Source of the DNA: Smittium culicis
Lineage: Eukaryota > Kickxellomycota > Harpellomycetes > Harpellales > Legeriomycetaceae
NCBI GenBank assembly: GCA_001970855.1
Contig: LSSN01005800.1
Span: 1 to 11,574, forward strand
Direction: 5' to 3'
Length of the DNA: 11,574 nucleotides
Part shown: one piece after another, positions 7,865-11,574 of the stretch
Layout: each line of letters starts with the position of its first letter
Position numbering within the stretch: the first letter of the stretch is position 1
Notes under the pieces: generated by a model
The model's input: the letters and a program-made list of their open reading frames with translations, nothing else
Database searches by the model: none
What the model was told of the DNA's origin: nothing
Made by a program: the position numbers and the translations under genes

Positions 7865-8192
7865 CTTGATATGTCTCCTCTATAAAACATTTAATTACTA
7901 ACCATCGGTCTAAAAAGAGCTCAAACATTATTAAATATTTTTTCTATTTATGAAAATTTAATCCAAAAATTTTATGAATTTTATTAATTTATTTTTTAGA
8001 TTATAAAGTTAATAATTATGTAGATGATTTTTTTGCATCTAACAGGTTTTAGTTAAATAATAATGGATAAAAATATGTTACATGATTCTATCAATCTAAT
8101 CTTAGTGTAATAATCGATACCAAATACTTATTAAAAGGTGAATTTTTGTTTTTAATTCTACACAAATAATCACATTAATTTAAATTAATTAG
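7865..8192 (+). other. AT-rich spacer after the recombinase
   Basis: About 330 nt between the end of the tyrosine recombinase and the next gene model. It should contain the right terminal repeat of the DIRS-like element, but I found no convincing inverted or split direct copy of the sequence upstream of gag. Nothing else is supported here. Confidence 0.4.
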
Positions 8193-8829
8193 ATGAATTC
8201 ATTGGGTAAAATTAATGGTGATGGTTCTAGGTTTATTACATTCATAAACCTGAGAGTTTATTTTAAATATGTTGGATTCTTGGACTAAATCGCACATAAA
8301 TTGTCGCTTTTGGTTTCAAAAATTATAAAATCGAATGAAATAGTTACTATAACTTTGGCCATAGCCCTAGTATAGATAATTTAAAGAATAGTCATTGGAA
8401 ATTTTATAGATAGGTCAAAATAAATTCAAAATAAAATCATTGCCACTAAATAAAATATTGGTTATACTATTTTAAGATTTTTGGATAAAAAAACGTTTTT
8501 ATAGCGATTGTAAAAACAATTCATGGAGTGAGTAAAATTTTGAAACATAATTTATCTTAAAAGAAATATATATAATGACAAAATATGGCGAAATCAACTA
8601 CAAGATGATACAAAATTATAAAATTATGCTGTTTTATACAAATTAGATAAAAAGATTTAGAGATAGAGAAAATAAGATAGATTGCGATAAAATAATCATA
8701 GGTCTGATGTAAATTGAGAAATGCGATATTTTATAGATAAGAGATAAACGATCAAAAAATCGCAATATCAAGTCATTAAATAAAAATATAGAATCTAATC
8801 ACAATAGTCATAAATTATATACCGAGTGA
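8193..8829 (+). CDS. Hypothetical protein, 205 aa, TAA/TAG=Gln, one micro-intron
   Basis: Family not recognised. The ATG at 8193 opens a TGA-free frame (MNSLGKINGDGSRFITFINL...), with G strongly favoured at codon position 1. It runs to ...RFLDKKTFLQR near 8509. Removing a 19-nt GTA...GAG intron (8510-8528) moves it into a second frame (EQNFETQFILKEIYIMTKYG...) that ends at TGA 8827-8829. The joined model has 205 residues with 11 TAA/TAG codons. The N-terminal half is mixed hydrophobic (VTITLAIALV may be buried or membrane-associated). The C-terminal half is very basic and hydrophilic (KRFRDRENKID, RDKRSKNRNIKSLNKN). The second frame alone is free of TGA from 8254 to 8826 (191 codons). The nearest neighbours are the DIRS-like element upstream and the large exon-rich region downstream. 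The intron 3' end is GAG rather than TAG, so the join is less certain than the frames. Confidence 0.48.
8510..8528 (+). other. Putative 19-nt micro-intron
   Basis: GTAAAAACAATTCATGGAG begins GTA and ends AG, with length 1 mod 3. Its removal joins the frame of 8193-8509 to that of 8529-8829 and avoids the TGA at 8529. This is inferred from frame only. Confidence 0.35.
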
Positions 8830-9138
8830 ATACACTAGATCAAAGAATGAATGATATTACTTATCAAATCGCTAAAGAATTCTAATCAGATTATTTAAAT
8901 TATCGCGGTTGGTTAAATTTATTTTTATATACAAAACCTGTGATATTTTAGTAAATGGATCCGAGTTCACATTTTGAATAAATTTTCGATCGAGAATAAA
9001 TGTCTCATTCATAGAGCCCATGACTTTTTTAAACACTAGAATATGCGTGTATATATACCAATACGATTCTGAAATGCGGCAATCATCGATTATTAATAAA
9101 ATACTATATAATAGATATAACTGCATTATCACCAAATT
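8830..9138 (+). other. AT-rich intergenic stretch
   Basis: About 310 nt between two plus-strand gene models. A short minus-strand frame open in the standard code overlaps it (8872-9135), but it has no recognisable motif and looks like chance. Nothing else is supported. Confidence 0.35.
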
Positions 9139-9693
9139 ATGAAAATTTTCAATATTTATAAATGTTATTTATACTCATAAAACACCAAAAGTACGTTCAA
9201 AAGAGCAATAAATGAATAATTTCAACTTATCCAAAGCAAAAAAGTAGTTCTTTATTTTGAATATAACCTATTATATTCAAAAATATATAAAATCACAAGA
9301 CAAACAAATATTTATATTGAAATAATTAATCAAAATGAAACAGGACTTGTATTAAATAAGGTATTTTTATTTCGTTACCAGTATGAATATTTATATTTTT
9401 GTCTTTAGATATAGAATAAAAAATAAATTGTAACATTATTAAGACAAGCTTCTAGATTAAAAAATAGTATAATATCTAATTTTGTGAATTTTGTTAGTGT
9501 TATGATTTTTCTTATTACTACTGAAATATACCCCAGAGTGATTAAAATTTAATCTACCTCAATAATAAAAAATTTGCAATAAAATTATCTCAAGATTGAT
9601 AACATGATATTGCGCGCAAAAAGCGAGTTTTTAAAATAAAATAGATTAACTTAATATTGCATGCTCTCATAGATCAGCAGATTAGAGTATTGA
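9139..9693 (+). CDS. Hypothetical protein or first exon of a large gene, TAA/TAG=Gln
   Basis: Family not recognised. The ATG at 9139 begins MKIFNIYKCYLYSQNTKSTF. The frame is free of TGA back to 9073 and forward to 9691-9693, a stretch of 206 codons with roughly ten TAA/TAG after the ATG. It has a balanced protein-like composition: YFEYNLLYSKIYKITRQTNI, then EIINQNETGLVLNKVFLF, then a hydrophobic segment NFVNFVSVMIFLITTEIY that could span a membrane, then IIKNLQQNYLKIDNMILRAK. From about 9608 a second frame overlaps and reads at least as well, so the true exon probably ends near 9627 and the last codons before the TGA may be intronic. One possible GTTTTT...TAG intron (9627-9672, 46 nt) would join the two. 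The neighbouring exon-like frames downstream may belong to the same gene. Confidence 0.48.
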
Positions 9694-9951
9694 TATCTTA
9701 ATATAAATTGGTACTAGTTATTAAAAAATAAGAGATGATTTGCCTCACAAATTTTATGGTACAAGATATCCGTATCTATTGAATGCAGAATACTAAATAG
9801 GCCGATAGAAACTAATAAACTAGATAAAAGTAAATTAGGCAGTAATCCACGCCTAGTTTTTTTGAAAAACTACATTGAGAAAAATGAAATTTATAAAATA
9901 ATATCGAACCTCTAATTATAGCCATCGATATGCAAAAATAAAGAAATTTGA
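9674..9951 (+). CDS. Exon pair joined by a 29-nt intron, part of a larger gene
   Basis: In frame from 9674 the plus strand reads ADQSIDILIQIGTSYQKIRD, then DLPHKFYGTRYP. The same frame is open from 9608. At 9772 a GTA...TAG segment of 29 nt (9772-9800) begins. Removing it carries the protein without break into another frame: PIETNKLDKSKLGSNPRLVF, then KNYIEKNEIYKIISNLQLQP, to TGA at 9949-9951. G is strongly enriched at codon position 1 in both parts and TAA/TAG are frequent. No domain was recognised. It probably belongs with the frame before it (9139-9627) and with the one after (KIKKFEKILV, then KKILLRYDSRKSYFFGRIAL at about 9940-10110). A TGA at 9965 interrupts that following frame. The exon limits are approximate. 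Confidence 0.42.
9772..9800 (+). other. Putative 29-nt micro-intron
   Basis: It starts GTATCTATTG and ends CTAAATAG, the GTA...TAG pattern and size class of Paramecium introns. Its length is 2 mod 3, exactly what is needed to join ...KFYGTRYP to PIETNKLDK. This is the best micro-intron candidate in the window. Confidence 0.5.
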
Positions 9952-10192
9952 AAAAATTTTAGTTTGATGGACGTGTGAAATAATGTAGCATCTAAATTAT
10001 TATACAAAGAAAAAGAAAATACTGCTGAGATATGATAGTCGGAAAAGCTATTTTTTTGGCAGAATAGCACTCAGAAACCTAATGAAATATAGAACGGTAG
10101 ATTAAATTATATGAAAATTCTGTTAAATTTTTTGAATAGAATATTAAGATATAAATAAAATTGAAATATAAAGTTGAAATAATAAGCTATGA

Positions 10193-10450
10193 AACGGAAA
10201 AATATTCGGAATTATATACAATAAAATATATAAATAAATTTCTAATTTACCAGGAAATAGTTTATTTTTATCTATCAATCTGAGCGAAGGAAATTTTAGT
10301 GTAAAAAATTCTTGTAATCTAATATTGTTGAGAGAATAGAGATTTCAAAAGATAAAATAAATTATAAGTAGCGACAATTTAATCAATGAATCTCAATTAT
10401 ATGATAGTTTATCAAGATTAGGCAAAATTATGTTCAATACAAACAGTTGA
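10193..10450 (+). CDS. Exon-like frame, possible PAS-like segment
   Basis: TGA-free frame from 10193 to TGA 10448-10450, reading IFGIIYNKIYKQISNLPGNS, then LFLSINLSEGNF, then NLINESQLYDSLSRLGKIMF. The layout (G-x-I followed by hydrophobic strands) recalls sensor segments of large ciliate PAS-containing proteins. That resemblance is from general familiarity and is weak. There is no alignment behind it. The frame breaks near 10440 and coding continues one base on in the next frame (TVEDEQKFSDIDLSEKSPIK). The gap is too small for an intron, so an indel is likely. Confidence 0.4.
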
Positions 10451-10886
10451 AGACGAATAAAAATTTTCGGATATAGACTTATCCGAAAAGTCGCCTATAA
10501 AAAAACTAAATAGAGTAAATACATATTTTGCGTACATTTTCAATCCGTACAATTTAATCTCTACGTTAGAAATAACAAATTATTTAGCGGCTAAATATAT
10601 TAATGGGGAAACAATGGTTACTAGGGTTTAAATTATAATTAGCAAGCGACAGAAATACTCAGTTTACATCAAAATTACTTCTAATTATTTAGTGATATAT
10701 AAAGTTGTTTATTCTAAAATCTTCTTATCACTAGAAAAAAATGGAAATATTCTTCATATTACCAAAAATACTTATTAAATTTTAAAGTAAATAAAAAAAA
10801 TGGGTCATTTACTTAACTCAAGTAGTATGATTATCAAGGCGATGAATTAAAAAGTAGCAGACTGTGCCAAACATATTAGTTTATGA
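10332..10886 (+). CDS. Long TGA-free frame, possible PAS-like protein part
   Basis: 184 codons free of TGA with nine TAA/TAG, ending at TGA 10884-10886. The convincing part starts near 10440: TVEDEQKFSDIDLSEKSPIK, then KLNRVNTYFAYIFNPYNLIS, EITNYLAAKYINGETMVTRV, then ISKRQKYSVYIKITSN. It closes with LEKNGNILHITKNTYQILKQ and MGHLLNSSSMIIKAMNQK. The last part (E-K-N-G-N-I-x-x-I-T-K-N) resembles a PAS fold entry in ciliate sensor-like proteins; I rate this as suggestive only. Before about 10440 the frame of 10193-10450 is the better reading. At the 3' end a 16-nt GTG...TAG segment (10864-10879) could splice to YEKNLSLILQQSDKAAILTE in the next frame, avoiding the TGA. It is probably a continuation of the preceding exon-like frames. 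Confidence 0.45.
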
Positions 10887-10979
10887 AAAAAATCTATCCT
10901 TGATACTATAATAATCCGATAAAGCTGCAATATTAACAGAAAATAGTAAATTAGACGAGATTTGAATATTAGTCATTTA

Positions 10980-11574
10980 TAAATAAAATAAAATGAAATA
11001 AATATAATTTAATTTAATTTCAAAATAACAGAAAGGTTTAATGAAAACCATAAATTCTTGAAAATAAACTCTTTAGGAAGCGGTAAACTATTTTTCATAT
11101 ATCAAATAATACCAAAAGCTTTAAATTAAAATGATGTGATTCCGAGTCTCAATGATTGATTTTTATCTAATAGTTTAGCTGTTAATAAAAATTTTCTTAT
11201 AAATCATAAAATAATCAATGTATTCTATTTTTTTAAGAGTATTGGACGGAAAAGGATTTAAGTAACAAGATGATATGGTAATTGAGCAAATGGGGATCCT
11301 TTAAGCAAATAAATTTTAGTAACTTATATTATTATGAATTTCTACATCATAAACCCTGTAGAAAAATTCAAAGGATTCTTCATTTCCCACAAATAAAAAA
11401 GTTCATTTCAAACCAGGCTCCTTTATAGTTCTATCTTTACTTTATATAACCATAATTATTTAATGATTAAAGAGTAAATTATCGATTTAAGAGTTACTGA
11501 TAAGTCGTATCCTAATATATGTCAAAATATAGTTCGAAGATATTTATTCAAAAGGTGCAAAATGGGTCTCCTTA
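10980..11574 (+). other. Further coding traces to the window edge, frame-broken
   Basis: Protein-like plus-strand reading goes on after 10980: FNFKITERFNENHKFLKINS, then LGSGKLFFIYQIIPKALNQN (to 11156). Past a TGA at 11157 the same frame continues NSLAVNKNFLINHKIIN, and another frame reads RVLDGKGFKQQDDMVIEQMG (11236-11300). These may be later exons of the same large gene. Frame changes are not all explained by GT...AG segments. No domain was identified and the gene would run off the window. Confidence 0.28.

Noticed and set aside
8872..9135. Minus-strand 87-codon standard-code frame
   Set aside because: No recognisable motif and weak codon bias; the length is unremarkable for low-GC DNA.

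Overview
The window is very AT-rich eukaryotic nuclear DNA (flanks roughly three quarters A+T or more). It holds a visibly more GC-rich island at about 4090-7870. No bacterial gene organisation, ribosomal RNA or tRNA was recognised. Under the standard genetic code almost nothing is open. When TAA and TAG are read as sense codons (best fit glutamine), several long frames appear: a 414-residue gene on the minus strand (124-1391) and plus-strand frames of about 185-205 codons at 8193-8829, 9139-9693 and 10332-10886. Each of these carries 9-15 internal TAA/TAG codons and no TGA. Some adjoining frames join exactly if GT...AG introns of only 16-29 nt are removed. A TAA/TAG=Gln code, tiny introns and low GC together point to a ciliate or ciliate-like protist. 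The species cannot be named from the sequence.

Left flank (1-3870): two minus-strand genes in tandem (a 414-aa acidic protein and a protein with a C-terminal membrane segment), then a plus-strand, coding-dense but frame-broken block. Centre (about 4094-7864): a decayed tyrosine-recombinase retrotransposon of the DIRS/Ngaro kind, ordered gag, reverse transcriptase-RNase H, tyrosine recombinase, with nonsense codons, frameshifts and a mutated RT active site (YLNN). Its gag is split by a solo LTR of about 394 bp (4381-4774) flanked by the 5-bp target duplication ACAAC. Removing the LTR and one ACAAC restores the gag frame exactly. The LTR carries a perfect four-unit heat-shock element and a TATA box.

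Right flank (8190-11574): a 205-aa gene, then a run of exon-like frames that may be pieces of one large gene with a possible PAS-like segment. That run has several frame changes, only some explained by micro-introns. The frame breaks could be pseudogene decay, germline internal eliminated sequences or homopolymer errors in the assembly. The sequence alone does not decide between these.

The genes show no evident shared pathway. The picture is a protist locus hit first by a DIRS-like element and later by an LTR retrotransposon that recombined to a solo LTR. The main point of interest is the genetic code and intron structure of the host.
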